The position numbers were made by a program, and so were the translations under genes. Positions 7,304-16,364 of a stretch of 36,879 bases of DNA are shown here, one piece after another. The stretch's first letter is position 1. Every line of letters begins with the position of its first letter. Under the pieces are notes generated by a model. The model had not been told where the DNA came from. It did not search any database and saw only the letters and a list, made by a program, of their open reading frames with translations. Origin of the DNA: Chloroflexota bacterium (GTDB taxonomy: Bacteria; Chloroflexota; Dehalococcoidia; GIF9; UBA5629); the NCBI GenBank assembly GCA_016865855.1, contig VGNX01000014.1:1-36879 (forward strand), in the 5' to 3' direction.

Positions 7304-8023
7304 CTATTTACATGTGGGGCAGATATCGAAGAAATCCTCGGGTAGGTGCCACTTTTTCCTGATATATTCTAGCTGCCTTTCCGGTGCCCAGTAATTTCCG
7401 CAAACTTTACATTTCTTGAGCTTGAACTCTACTTTCCAGTTGTAGATTATTCTGGTGTCGCCTCTGTCCTCCATTTTTATGGCGCCGGTTGGGCATATAT
7501 AGTAGCAAGAACCGCAGCCGATGCAAGCTATAGTCGGCTCAAGAAAGGGAGAGGCGGGCTCTTTGGTTATGCCTCGATTGACTAGGCTGATAGCACTTAC
7601 ACCAACAACTTGCTCACAGGTTCTAACACACAAGCCGCACACAATACAGTCATTGTCTTCTAGATACTCAGGTTTAAAAGATGGCTGCTCAATGCCCATC
7701 TGTGAAGCTAGTTCCTGTATTACCTTGTTCTTAGAGCACCGTGCCAGAAGCAGATCTAATATCATTTTGCGATTGCTTATTACTCTGGGCGAGCCAGTTT
7801 TAACTTCCAATCCTTCTTCCACCGGGTAAAGGCAAGAGGTGACGATTTTCGTCCGCTTCCCCTTTGAAATCTCCACTATACACAGTCTGCAGGCGCCGTA
7901 TGGCTCTATAGCTTCATGGTGGCACAAGGTGGGTATATCAATGCCGTTTTCTCTAGCTACCTGAAGTAGTGTTTGCCCCTTTTCAGCCTTAAATTCACGG
8001 CCATCAATTTTAAAGGTTATCAT
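7304..8023 (-). CDS. HoxU/NuoG-type iron-sulfur subunit (truncated NuoG-like)
   Basis: An electron-transfer subunit of 239 residues. Residues 1-75 form a [2Fe-2S] ferredoxin domain with Cys34, 45, 48 and 64. Two [4Fe-4S] sites follow: Cys126/129/132/136 and Cys167/170/173/177. The molybdopterin-like domain of full NuoG is absent, as in HoxU-type diaphorase subunits. The C-terminus adds Cys205/208 and Cys235/238, a rubredoxin- or zinc-ribbon-like pair not found in standard HoxU. It is the last gene of the por operon, 1 base after nuoF. It likely bridges electrons from the NuoEF diaphorase to the pyruvate oxidoreductase or to ferredoxin. I saw no hydrogenase or membrane subunit nearby. Confidence 0.85.
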   Translation of the reverse strand: MITFKIDGREFKAEKGQTLLQVARENGIDIPTLCHHEAIEPYGACRLCIVEISKGKRTKIVTSCLYPVEEGLEVKTGSPRVISNRKMILDLLLARCSKNKVIQELASQMGIEQPSFKPEYLEDNDCIVCGLCVRTCEQVVGVSAISLVNRGITKEPASPFLEPTIACIGCGSCYYICPTGAIKMEDRGDTRIIYNWKVEFKLKKCKVCGNYWAPERQLEYIRKKWHLPEDFFDICPTCK

Positions 8024-8024
8024 T

Positions 8025-9884
8025 CTACTCTTTACCTACATCTCCTAATTTGCAAATATCATAGCAAGCCCCACACTTGATGCACTTCGACTCGTCCAGA
8101 ACAACCGGCTTCTTCTTCCCCATAAAGGTTATAGCTTCTTGGGGACAAGCTTTAACACAAAGTCCACAGCCGGGGCATTTTTCTTCCACTATGTAGTAAT
8201 GAATTAAAGCCTTACATACTCCGGCTGGGCATCTCTTTTCTTTTATGTGTGCTTCATACTCGTCTTTGAAATAGCGAATAGTAGTTAAAACGGGATTTGG
8301 TGCCGTGGCGCCCAAGGCACAGAGAGAACTATCTATTAGGGTGGCGGAAAGCCGCTCTAGAAGGTCGATGTCTTTTTCGTCACCTTTCCCTTCGGTTATA
8401 TCATCCAGGATTTGCCGCATTCGCTTTACTCCCTCTCGACATGGCACACACTTACCACAAGACTCCTCTTCGAGAAAGGTTAGGAAGTATTTGGCGATAT
8501 CTACCATGCATGTAGTTTCATCCATGACAATCATGCCGCCTGAGCCCATCATCGAACCAGCTTTAGTCAACTCGTCGAAGTCTACCGGCAAATCAAGTAA
8601 ACTTTCAGGAATGCAGCCACCTGAAGGGCCACCGGTTTGCACTGCCTTGAATTTTTTCCCGTCTCGAATGCCACCGCCGATATCATAAATGATTTCCCTC
8701 AAGGTTATGCCCATTGGCACTTCTACCAAGCCCGTGTTATTAATCTTACCTACCAGGGAAAATATCTTTGTCCCCTTGCTGCCATCAGTACCTAAGGTGC
8801 GGTACCAATCAGCACCTTTGTTGATTATTACGGGCACGTTCGACCAAGTTTCGACATTGTTCAGATTGCTGGGGCTGTCCCACAAACCTCTTTCTACCGT
8901 GTGAACATATTTAGCTCTTGGTTCTCCAACTTTGCCTTCCAGAGAGGCCATCAGCGCCGTAGACTCGCCGCAGACAAAGGCACCTCCACCTCTGGTTATG
9001 CGAACATGGAAATCAAAACCTGACCCCAAAATATCATCTCCCAGAAGTCCTAGTTGCTGTGCCTGTTCTATAGCTATTCTTATAGCCTCCACCGCTAGCG
9101 GATATTCGTGACGAACGTAGACATAACCCTCACGGCAGCCAATGGCGTAAGCACCAATAATCAGCCCTTCGAGGACGCTATGAGGATTACCCTCGAGGAG
9201 GCTTCTATCAGCATAGGCGCCGGGGTCGCCTTCATCGGCATTCACGATGACGTATTTGATGTCTCCCGGAGCATGGCGGCAGGATTCCCATTTTATCCCA
9301 GCGGGAAAGCCACCACCACCTCGCCCTCTCAGCCCAGAATGCTTAACCTCTTCAATTATCTGCTCTGGAGTCATTTCGAAGAGGGCCTTGGCTAAAGCTG
9401 AGTAACCGCCTATTGCAATGTAATCTTCGATGCTGGTTGGATCTATCTCGCCGTTACTGCCAAATATGATTCTCTCCTGTTTCTGGTAGAATGGCACTTC
9501 GTGTTGATGTGTGATTTTCCTGCCAGTAGTGGGGTCAGTATAAAGCAATCGTTCTACGATGCTGTTTCTGATGATTGTCTCATCTAATATTTCAGGAACA
9601 TCTTCAGGTTTTACTTGCTGGTAGAAAATGTCACCAGGTTGAATGGCTACAATCGGGCCCTTCTCGCAGAAGCCATGACAACCTGTAGTTTTTATGTCAA
9701 CCTTATCCCCTAATCCTTGATTGGCTACTCCGGTCTTAAAAGCTTCAGTAGCTTTTACACATCCGTAGGCGTGACAGCCGGTGCCACTGCAGATGGTAAT
9801 TCGTGGTTTATCTGGCTTTCTGTTGTTCACAAGCTCTTTTCGCAGAGCTTCTAAATCTTGCCTTGAGTGAAGTCTAGTCAGCAT
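8025..9884 (-). CDS. nuoF: NuoF/HndC-type NADH-binding flavoprotein
   Basis: Binds NAD(H) and FMN and carries electrons to iron-sulfur clusters. Domains in order in the 619 residues: a thioredoxin-like [2Fe-2S] domain (Cys32, 37, 69, 73), then the NADH/FMN domain with [10 protein letters not shown] (184-193) and [10 protein letters not shown]. An SLBB segment and the N3-type [4Fe-4S] site (Cys476, 479, 482, 522) follow. A C-terminal two-cluster ferredoxin (Cys570-580 and 601-611) ends the protein. The extra N- and C-terminal domains match HndC/HydB-type diaphorases of soluble, often bifurcating, complexes rather than respiratory Complex I. It lies 15 bases after nuoE in a por operon. Confidence 0.94.
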   Translation of the reverse strand: MLTRLHSRQDLEALRKELVNNRKPDKPRITICSGTGCHAYGCVKATEAFKTGVANQGLGDKVDIKTTGCHGFCEKGPIVAIQPGDIFYQQVKPEDVPEILDETIIRNSIVERLLYTDPTTGRKITHQHEVPFYQKQERIIFGSNGEIDPTSIEDYIAIGGYSALAKALFEMTPEQIIEEVKHSGLRGRGGGGFPAGIKWESCRHAPGDIKYVIVNADEGDPGAYADRSLLEGNPHSVLEGLIIGAYAIGCREGYVYVRHEYPLAVEAIRIAIEQAQQLGLLGDDILGSGFDFHVRITRGGGAFVCGESTALMASLEGKVGEPRAKYVHTVERGLWDSPSNLNNVETWSNVPVIINKGADWYRTLGTDGSKGTKIFSLVGKINNTGLVEVPMGITLREIIYDIGGGIRDGKKFKAVQTGGPSGGCIPESLLDLPVDFDELTKAGSMMGSGGMIVMDETTCMVDIAKYFLTFLEEESCGKCVPCREGVKRMRQILDDITEGKGDEKDIDLLERLSATLIDSSLCALGATAPNPVLTTIRYFKDEYEAHIKEKRCPAGVCKALIHYYIVEEKCPGCGLCVKACPQEAITFMGKKKPVVLDESKCIKCGACYDICKLGDVGKE

Positions 9885-9899
9885 CTTATCAACATTTGG

Positions 9900-10349
9900 T
9901 TACTCAAATTGGTTAAATAAGTGGTCGACCTTGTCAGTGCTCATCTGTCCAAAGTATTCCTCATCAATCTTCATCACCGGCCCTAGAGCACAAGCTCCCA
10001 TGCAATTGACTGTTTCCAGTGTGAACTTACGGTCTTTGGTAGTTCCACCACTCTTGGTAGCTAAACTTCGTTCAATCTTTTCCAGCACCCTCACGGCACC
10101 CCTGACATGGCAGGCAGTGCCCAAACAAACGTTAATTAAATGCCTACCTCTGGGTTCAAGGCTGAAAGCTTTGAAAAAGGTAGCCACGTCGTACACCCGG
10201 CTCGCGGGGATAGCCATGGTTTCGCTTACCTGAATCAGAGCTTTTTGGGGTAGGTAATGGTATTCAGCCTGTATATCCTGAAGTATGGAAACTAGCTGTC
10301 CTTTGTCCCCATTGTATTTGTTTATAATAGCGGAAACTTTTTTATCCAT
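9900..10349 (-). CDS. nuoE: NuoE/HndA-type [2Fe-2S] subunit
   Basis: A 149-residue thioredoxin-fold [2Fe-2S] protein with ligands Cys75, Cys80, Cys116 and Cys120 (C-L-G-T-A-C-H and N-C-M-G-A-C). The length and motif spacing are those of NuoE/HndA. It partners NuoF in NADH:acceptor modules. It is 2 bases downstream of porB, so translation is probably coupled. Confidence 0.94.
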   Translation of the reverse strand: MDKKVSAIINKYNGDKGQLVSILQDIQAEYHYLPQKALIQVSETMAIPASRVYDVATFFKAFSLEPRGRHLINVCLGTACHVRGAVRVLEKIERSLATKSGGTTKDRKFTLETVNCMGACALGPVMKIDEEYFGQMSTDKVDHLFNQFE

Positions 10350-10351
10350 TG

Positions 10352-11281
10352 TCAGTAATTATTGCGGCTAGCTTTTTCCTTGAGTTTGGCATATTCATCG
10401 GTCACCCTCGCCTGAATTTGAGCTACTATCTCTTTGGGGAGGTGCCGAAATCTTCCTTGTAGCTTGAAGTAATCCTCCACAGGGCGCAGCTGTGGAAAAT
10501 CGAAGTTCAGAGTGTATTTGCCTCCTTCTACTTCATAGAGTGGGAAAATGCCTGTTTCTACTGCCAATCGCCCTGCCCTGATAGTTAAATCTGAAGGTAG
10601 GCGCCAGCCAGTAGGGCAAACAGACAATATATGGATATAAGATGGGCCTTCGACTGTCATGGCTTTATTGATTTTATTCATGAGGTCAAAAGGATAACTG
10701 TGGCAAGCGGTAGCTACATAGGGTATGTCATGAGCAGCAGCGATAGCTGGCATATTTTTCTTCCAGGTAGTTTGGCCAATGCTCACTTTGCCTGCCGGCG
10801 CAGTGGTAGTAGAAGCACCAAAGGGAGTAGAACTTGAACGTTGAATACCAGTATTCATATAAGCTTCGTTATCGAAGCAGATATATATGAAGTTATGACC
10901 TCTTTCTAAAGCGCCAGACAGAGCTTGGAAGCCTATATCGGCGGTACCGCCATCTCCGGCCATGGCTACTACCTTGGTTCTTTTAGGATATCTGCCTTTG
11001 CGACTCAGAACTTTTATTCCGGCTTCTATTCCAGAAGCCACAGCCGCAGTATTCTCAAAGAGGGTATGAATCCATGGCACCTCCCAGGAGGTATAAGGGA
11101 GTGGGGAGGAGACGATTTCCATGCAGCCGGTGGCATTAGCAATGATCACATTTCTACCTAAAGCCTTACACACAAGCCGTACAGCTAGCGCTTCGCCACA
11201 GCCCATACAAGCTCGGTGTCCCGGAGCAAAATATTCCTTAGTCGTTACTAGCCGTGGGACATATATGGCTAAGTTTTCCAC
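10352..11281 (-). CDS. porB: Pyruvate/2-oxoacid:ferredoxin oxidoreductase, beta subunit (TPP-binding)
   Basis: 309 residues. Cys25 and Cys28 (A-C-M-G-C-G-E) and Cys53 are cluster ligands near the N-terminus. The thiamine diphosphate/Mg2+ motif is G-D-G-G-T-A-D (109-115), with N-E-A-Y-M-N-T-G at 138-145. This is the pyruvate-type PorB (heterotetramer class) by length and motifs, although 2-oxobutyrate or 2-oxoisovalerate activity cannot be excluded. GTG start at 11281 shares one base with the porA stop. With PorA and PorGD it converts pyruvate + CoA to acetyl-CoA + CO2 and reduces iron-sulfur carriers, or the reverse. Confidence 0.92.
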   Translation of the reverse strand: MENLAIYVPRLVTTKEYFAPGHRACMGCGEALAVRLVCKALGRNVIIANATGCMEIVSSPLPYTSWEVPWIHTLFENTAAVASGIEAGIKVLSRKGRYPKRTKVVAMAGDGGTADIGFQALSGALERGHNFIYICFDNEAYMNTGIQRSSSTPFGASTTTAPAGKVSIGQTTWKKNMPAIAAAHDIPYVATACHSYPFDLMNKINKAMTVEGPSYIHILSVCPTGWRLPSDLTIRAGRLAVETGIFPLYEVEGGKYTLNFDFPQLRPVEDYFKLQGRFRHLPKEIVAQIQARVTDEYAKLKEKASRNNY

Positions 11282-12450
11282 TATTCTCTTACTCCAAGCA
11301 TTTCAAGTTCATCGAGTTTCCCCTTCTTCGCCTTATCTAATCCGCGGCGAATCAGCTCCTCAAAGGCTTTAGCAGAAATCTCTCTGCCGCCAAGGCTGCC
11401 TACGAAGCTGACAACTTTTGGCCTAGCCCTTAATGGATAGAGTGCTGCCTGGATTTCAGAACAAACTGGTGCTGAGCCACCGAAAGACATGGCACGGTCA
11501 AGGACGATGAGCACCTTAGCTTTCCTTACGGCCCGGCGAAGTTCGTCAAAGGGGAAAGGACGCCATAAACGCAATCTTATCAGGCCGACCTTTTGACCTT
11601 CCGCCTGCATCTTATCTATAGCCATCATAGCTGTTTCGCTGAAGCTCCCCATGCATAGTAGCAAAGCGTCGGCATCCTCTGTTTTGTAGCTATCTACCGG
11701 TGAATAATGACGCTCTGAAAGCCCACCGAACTCCTGCCAGGCCTGAAGAATTACTTTTTTGGAAGCTTTTAAGGCAACTTCTTGGGCCTTTTTAGCCTCG
11801 GTGTAGATGAAAGGAGGGCCAAAAGCACCCATGGTTACCGGCTTGTCGGGGTTAAGGGGGTAAGGGTGGCGATATTCAGGAAGAAATTTATCTACCACAG
11901 CTTGCTCTAGAAATTCGACCGATTCGATTGTGTGTGAAATGTAAAATCCGTCGATATGGACCACTGTCGGAAGCATGACGGTTGGGTCTTCAGCAATACG
12001 GAAGGCGCATAATGTCAAATCAAAGGCTTGTTGAGCATTCTCAGCAAATATTTGAATCCAACCACAATCCCGGATTGCCATTACGTCAGAATGGTCTGTC
12101 CATATGCTTAATGGTGCTGATAGCGCTCGGTTAGCTACTGCCATGACTATCGGCAAACGCAGCCCTGAGGCCACATACAGTACCTCATGCATAAGTTCTA
12201 GTCCCTGGCTCGCGGTAGCAGTAAAAGTCCTAGCGCCTACAGCTGAAGTGCCCAGACAAGCGCTCATCGCTGAATGCTCTGATTCTACTGGTATATATTC
12301 GGCATCTAACTCACCGTTGGCTACAAACTCAGCCAGCCGCTCTACTATGTGAGTTTGGGGTGTAATGGGATAGGCAGCCACAGCATCAACGCGGGCTAAT
12401 TTGGCGGCCTCCGCTATGGCAAAGGAACCCTCTATACCTACTCGTTTCAT
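11281..12450 (-). CDS. porA: Pyruvate/2-oxoacid:ferredoxin oxidoreductase, alpha subunit
   Basis: 389 residues. The N-terminal domain shows A-A-Y-P-I-T-P-Q-T and P-V-E-S-E-H-S-A, which form the pyrimidine-binding side of the TPP site. T-A-T-A-S-Q-G-L follows, then the C-terminal transketolase-like domain (L-I-R-L-R-L-W-R-P-F-P). I prefer ATG 12450 (SD AGAGG five bases upstream on the minus strand) over an in-frame GTG at 12456. The gene follows porGD with almost no gap, so the two are probably translated from one mRNA. Confidence 0.92.
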   Translation of the reverse strand: MKRVGIEGSFAIAEAAKLARVDAVAAYPITPQTHIVERLAEFVANGELDAEYIPVESEHSAMSACLGTSAVGARTFTATASQGLELMHEVLYVASGLRLPIVMAVANRALSAPLSIWTDHSDVMAIRDCGWIQIFAENAQQAFDLTLCAFRIAEDPTVMLPTVVHIDGFYISHTIESVEFLEQAVVDKFLPEYRHPYPLNPDKPVTMGAFGPPFIYTEAKKAQEVALKASKKVILQAWQEFGGLSERHYSPVDSYKTEDADALLLCMGSFSETAMMAIDKMQAEGQKVGLIRLRLWRPFPFDELRRAVRKAKVLIVLDRAMSFGGSAPVCSEIQAALYPLRARPKVVSFVGSLGGREISAKAFEELIRRGLDKAKKGKLDELEMLGVRE

Positions 12451-12458
12451 TGGCACCT

Positions 12459-13346
12459 CTATTCTTCCTCAACCATCTTTATAGCTTCTGTCCAGCACTC
12501 ACGGGCGCAAATACCACATCCCTTGCAATAATACAAATTGGCTTCAAAGTAGCCGTCTTCATTCTGCCCAATGCACCCCTCTGGGCAAAAGAGGTAACAA
12601 ATTCCACATTTGATGCATTTTTCATGGTTCCATACCGGACGCTCTGATTTCCAATCCCCAGTGCGGTATTGCTTAGCGCTTCCTGCCTCAGTAACAACGC
12701 AGCCAGGTAGCAATTCTCGCCATGAAGGCAATACTTCTGCTTGGAGTACCTCACGTGGTTTCTGAACAATATCGCAAAGCTCGGCAATTTGTGTTTCTTC
12801 ATAAGCCTTGCGGCAAGCATCAATATTACCCTTAGCTCTAGCGCCGAAACGCTCCTTTAGAGGCTCTGTCAGGGATTCTAGCTCGATTATCTCCGTGGCC
12901 TTTATCAGTGCCCCGAGCATCGTTGTATTAACAATTGGAACACCAAGCATCTCGCGGGCAATTACAGTAGCATTGACTGCTGCCAGTTTCCAAGGGCCAC
13001 TTAGCTCTGACTTTATGTCAACCAACGCTTTGGGGGTATTTATCACCAGCGTACCATCTTTCTTAAGTCCTGAGGTGACGTCGGTGATTTGAAGTAGGCC
13101 CGGATCCAAGATTACCACAATATCAGGAATTGTTACTGACACTCTGGCTCGGATCGGGTTAACATTGCTTATACGATTGAAAACAAGCACCGGCGCCCCC
13201 CTTCTTTCCGGACCAAAGCTGGGGAACGCCTGTGCAAATTTCCCTTCCTCGATAGCTGCCAGTGCTAATAGTTCAGCCGATGTTACTGCCCCTTGACCAC
13301 CTCTCCCATGCCATCGGATCTCGATTGTTTTGTCTTTTTCCGTCAA
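12459..13346 (-). CDS. porGD: Pyruvate:ferredoxin oxidoreductase gamma-delta fusion subunit
   Basis: 295 residues combining two subunits that are often separate. Residues 1-190 are the gamma domain with R-W-H-G-R-G-G-Q-G (11-19) and F-P-S-F-G-P-E-R-R-G. The C-terminal delta part is a ferredoxin with Cys244/247/250/254 and Cys274/277/280/284. In the second site Trp replaces the usual Pro after the last Cys. The TTG start at 13346 begins only 20 bases after the tRNA-Arg 3' end, so no separate promoter fits between them. It is first in the operon porGD-porA-porB-nuoE-nuoF-hoxU. Confidence 0.91.
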   Translation of the reverse strand: MTEKDKTIEIRWHGRGGQGAVTSAELLALAAIEEGKFAQAFPSFGPERRGAPVLVFNRISNVNPIRARVSVTIPDIVVILDPGLLQITDVTSGLKKDGTLVINTPKALVDIKSELSGPWKLAAVNATVIAREMLGVPIVNTTMLGALIKATEIIELESLTEPLKERFGARAKGNIDACRKAYEETQIAELCDIVQKPREVLQAEVLPSWRELLPGCVVTEAGSAKQYRTGDWKSERPVWNHEKCIKCGICYLFCPEGCIGQNEDGYFEANLYYCKGCGICARECWTEAIKMVEEE

Positions 13347-13366
13347 CTTGCTATATTTCCTCGAAG

Positions 13367-13438
13367 TGCCCCTGGAGGGACTCGAACCCTCGCACCCGGC
13401 TCCGGAGGCCGGCGCTCTGTCCCCTGAGCTACAGGGGC
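13367..13438 (-). tRNA. tRNA-Arg (CCG)
   Basis: On the minus strand the acceptor GCCCCTG pairs with CAGGGGC, with A as discriminator. The anticodon stem CCGGC/GCCGG encloses the loop CTCCGGA, giving CCG. The T arm is GAGGGTTCGAGTCCCTC. No CCA is encoded. It is followed within 20 bases by porGD on the same strand, so the tRNA and the por operon probably share a transcript. Confidence 0.97.
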
Positions 13439-13445
13439 TTTGGTA

Positions 13446-13474
13446 ATTTTAAAGCATATCTATCCGTTTGGCAA
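13446..13474 (-). promoter_or_regulatory. Promoter of tRNA-Arg (and probably the por operon)
   Basis: On the minus strand, TTGCCA (13474-13469), a 17-base spacer, then TAAAAT (13451-13446), ending 7 bases before the tRNA. Because no room exists for another promoter between tRNA-Arg and porGD, this is the best candidate for the whole operon. Confidence 0.65.
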
Positions 13475-13509
13475 CGCCTTGCAGTTCCACACGTTCAGTA
13501 GCTATGATT

Positions 13510-16236
13510 TTAACGTTTTCGGCCTTTTTGCAGTCGAACTCGCACAAATTTCTCTAATTCAACAATGAAAAACCCTGGGACGAAGCCCAAAACTATAAGC
13601 AGCCACCATTCTGTTGGGAAAGCTGCTGTTCTAAACAACGATTGGAAAGCGGGAACATAAGTTATCGCCAGTTGACAGACCAAAGTTATTGCCATGCCTG
13701 CCAGTATCCACTTATTGGAGAACGGACTGAAGGTAAATGCTGACCTCATTACTGACCTGGCAGTAAGTATGTAGCCCAAATGCACCCAGATAACCGCCAT
13801 AAACGCTGCTGTTTGCGCCTGAGTTATGCGCAGCGTATCAACCGGGCTTGAGAGAGCCGGCGCTCCAAAGACATGGTACACTAGAAAGCCCCAGGCTGCC
13901 ATCACAGCAGATACTAGCCCTACCCTCTCGAAAAATAACCGATTGGCTATCTTTTCTTTTGGGTCACGCGGTGGACGTCTGAGTAACCCTTTCTCTTTAC
14001 GTTCCAATATGAGAGGCATGGTAAGGAATGCCGAGTCAGCCATATTCACCCAGAGGATATGAATGGGGGCCATAGGCAGGGCAACGGCAAAAAGGGGCAC
14101 AAATGGTGCCAGCAATATAGCCCCGGCTATTAGCAGCGCCTGTCCACCATTCGTAGGCAGAGTATAGAGGATGGCTTTCTCAAGATTTGTGAGCGCATGT
14201 CTTCCCTCTTCTACAGCATTCACGATGGTGGCAAAGTTATCATCAGTCAAAACCATATCAGAAGCTTCTTTGCTCACTTCGGTTCCCGTTATCCCCATAG
14301 CAATGCCGATATCTGCTGCTTTTAGCGCTGGGGCGTCATTCACTCCGTCACCAGTGACTGCAACAATATGTCCTCTCTGCTGCAGCTGGGTTGTTATCCT
14401 GAACTTATGTTCCGGTGCAACACGGGCATATACCGAGACTGCATCCACAACTTCATAAAGTTCAGAGTCGGTCATCCTCGAAAGTTCTTCTCCTGTCAGC
14501 ACCCTATCTGCATCCATTTCCAACTGATTGGCAATAGCCCTTGCTGTTTGAGGATGGTCGCCGGTTATCATTACTACTTTTATTCCAGCCCGTGTGCATT
14601 TCCCTATTGCCTCTATTGCTTCCTCACGAGGTGGGTCAATCATCCCCTGAAGCCCGAGGAAAATGAGTCCATGCAAATCTTCACCCGTGAGTGTTTTTTT
14701 CTCTTTAGGCACAAACTTATATGCCATACCAAGCACTCGCAGGGCTTCATTTGCCATCTCATGTACTTTAGTCAATATCTCCTCACCTCTCAGCGGTTCA
14801 ATACCATCATTAAAGAATTGCTGCTGACACATCTGCAAGACCCTTTCTGGGGAGCCTTTTACATACAATAAATTGTCCTCTTCACCCTCATGTAATGTGG
14901 CCATATATTGTTGCTCTGGCTCAAAGGGTATAGTATCTAATCTGGAGAGCTTCTCAGTGATACCGGCTTTGGCTGCCGAAACTACTAGCGCTCCCTCGGT
15001 GGGGTCACCCATAATTTTGTGACCTTCCTCATCCTTTACCAGGATTGCGTCGTTACAGAAATATCCTGCCTTTAGAGTCTCAACCAAAGCCCCATCACTA
15101 TATGCTGCAATAACCTCTGTATTCCCGAAAAGGAAGCTGCCCTTGGGGTCATAGCCAACTCCTGTCACATGATAATCCTTGCCGCTGCAGTATATACGCA
15201 CCACTGTCATTTGATTCTTAGTCAGGGTCCCTGTTTTATCTGAACAAATAACTGTTGCGCTCCCCAAAGTTTCAGCCGCCGGTAATTTCCTTACCAGGGC
15301 TTTTCGATGTGCCATTGCCGTTGCTGCTAAGGCTAAAAGGACGGTCACTAATGGTGGTAGCATCTCTGGTATTGCTGCAACGGCAAGAGCTACCGAGGCA
15401 AGAAAGGAATATGTCGCTGAGTATCCGAACACTATCGCCAGTATGAAATTGACGGCAGCTAAAGCAAGTATGGCAAATGCCAGGAAGCGGGAAAAATCTG
15501 CAAGCTTCCTCTGGAGAGGCGTAATGACTCTTGCGGTCTCCTTCACCAGTTCAGCGATTTTACCGAATTCTGTTCGCTCGCCAGTTGCGACTACAACCCC
15601 TCGAGCTGAACCGCGAGTAATAAAAGTGCCACTAAAAGCCATACAGCTCTGGTCCCCGGGAGATAAATCTGGTCTTGGAATAGCTTCAACATGCTTTTCC
15701 ACCGGTACTGAATCACCAGTAAGAGAGGCTTCATCTGCAGCCAGGTTTTTGGTGTAAAACAGCCTTAAATCTGCGGCTACTTTATCACCGCTGTTTAGCA
15801 ATACTATATCCCCAGGAACCAATTCCCGTGCCAGGATGGTTTTCTCCATTCCGTCCCTGAGCACACTACATTCCGACACCATCATCCTTCTCAATGCCTC
15901 AAGGGCAGCTTCAGCTCTTCCCTCCTGAACGAATCCCAAGATGGTGTTAACGATAACCACCAGAAGAATAATCCACACCTCATTCCACATATCCTCTCCC
16001 CATACCGTGCTTAGTAAGGCGCAGATTAAAGCGGCAGCAAGCAGGATATATATTAGTGGATTATGGAACTGAAGTAAGAAACGGATGAAAGGGTTTTGTT
16101 TCTTGAACGTCAGTTCGTTATATCCATATTTTTCTAGCCGCGCTCTTGCCTCATCAGAGGTAAGGCCTGTTTTCCCGGTTGCTAATGTTTCAAAAACTTG
16201 TTCTGCTTCTAGCTGATACCATGCATTTCCATTCAT
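13510..16236 (-). CDS. P2-type cation-transporting ATPase, cation site altered
   Basis: A 908-residue integral membrane pump. The phosphorylation motif is D-K-T-G-T-L-T with Asp333. T-G-D-S-V-P-V-E-K, M-I-T-G-D-H-P and T-G-D-G-V-N-D-A-P are all present, so ATP-driven cycling should work. The M4 motif is P-E-M-L-P (Glu291). In M5/M6, where SERCA has N-x-x-E and N-x-x-T-D, this protein has T-N-G-G-Q and N-M-A-D-S, so two Ca2+ ligands are changed. The ion is therefore uncertain: it could be a Ca2+, Na+/K+ or other pump. The downstream neighbour on the same strand is tRNA-Arg. The upstream paralogue lies 128 bases away and keeps the Ca2+ residues. Confidence 0.88.
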   Translation of the reverse strand: MNGNAWYQLEAEQVFETLATGKTGLTSDEARARLEKYGYNELTFKKQNPFIRFLLQFHNPLIYILLAAALICALLSTVWGEDMWNEVWIILLVVIVNTILGFVQEGRAEAALEALRRMMVSECSVLRDGMEKTILARELVPGDIVLLNSGDKVAADLRLFYTKNLAADEASLTGDSVPVEKHVEAIPRPDLSPGDQSCMAFSGTFITRGSARGVVVATGERTEFGKIAELVKETARVITPLQRKLADFSRFLAFAILALAAVNFILAIVFGYSATYSFLASVALAVAAIPEMLPPLVTVLLALAATAMAHRKALVRKLPAAETLGSATVICSDKTGTLTKNQMTVVRIYCSGKDYHVTGVGYDPKGSFLFGNTEVIAAYSDGALVETLKAGYFCNDAILVKDEEGHKIMGDPTEGALVVSAAKAGITEKLSRLDTIPFEPEQQYMATLHEGEEDNLLYVKGSPERVLQMCQQQFFNDGIEPLRGEEILTKVHEMANEALRVLGMAYKFVPKEKKTLTGEDLHGLIFLGLQGMIDPPREEAIEAIGKCTRAGIKVVMITGDHPQTARAIANQLEMDADRVLTGEELSRMTDSELYEVVDAVSVYARVAPEHKFRITTQLQQRGHIVAVTGDGVNDAPALKAADIGIAMGITGTEVSKEASDMVLTDDNFATIVNAVEEGRHALTNLEKAILYTLPTNGGQALLIAGAILLAPFVPLFAVALPMAPIHILWVNMADSAFLTMPLILERKEKGLLRRPPRDPKEKIANRLFFERVGLVSAVMAAWGFLVYHVFGAPALSSPVDTLRITQAQTAAFMAVIWVHLGYILTARSVMRSAFTFSPFSNKWILAGMAITLVCQLAITYVPAFQSLFRTAAFPTEWWLLIVLGFVPGFFIVELEKFVRVRLQKGRKR

Positions 16237-16364
16237 CTACATATACCTCTATGTTATCGGGCTGTTCTGATGGCACCTCAGAATCGAACTTTATTTGCTA
16301 TTTGCATGCGGGAGCTGGTGAGTAGAAGTTAGGATTGAGCCCTTGTGCATAACCATGGCTGATA

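Noticed and set aside
14368-14871. Open frame antisense to the P-type ATPase, and other antisense frames in the window
   Set aside because: They overlap well-supported genes with clear protein motifs and lack ribosome binding sites and family motifs.
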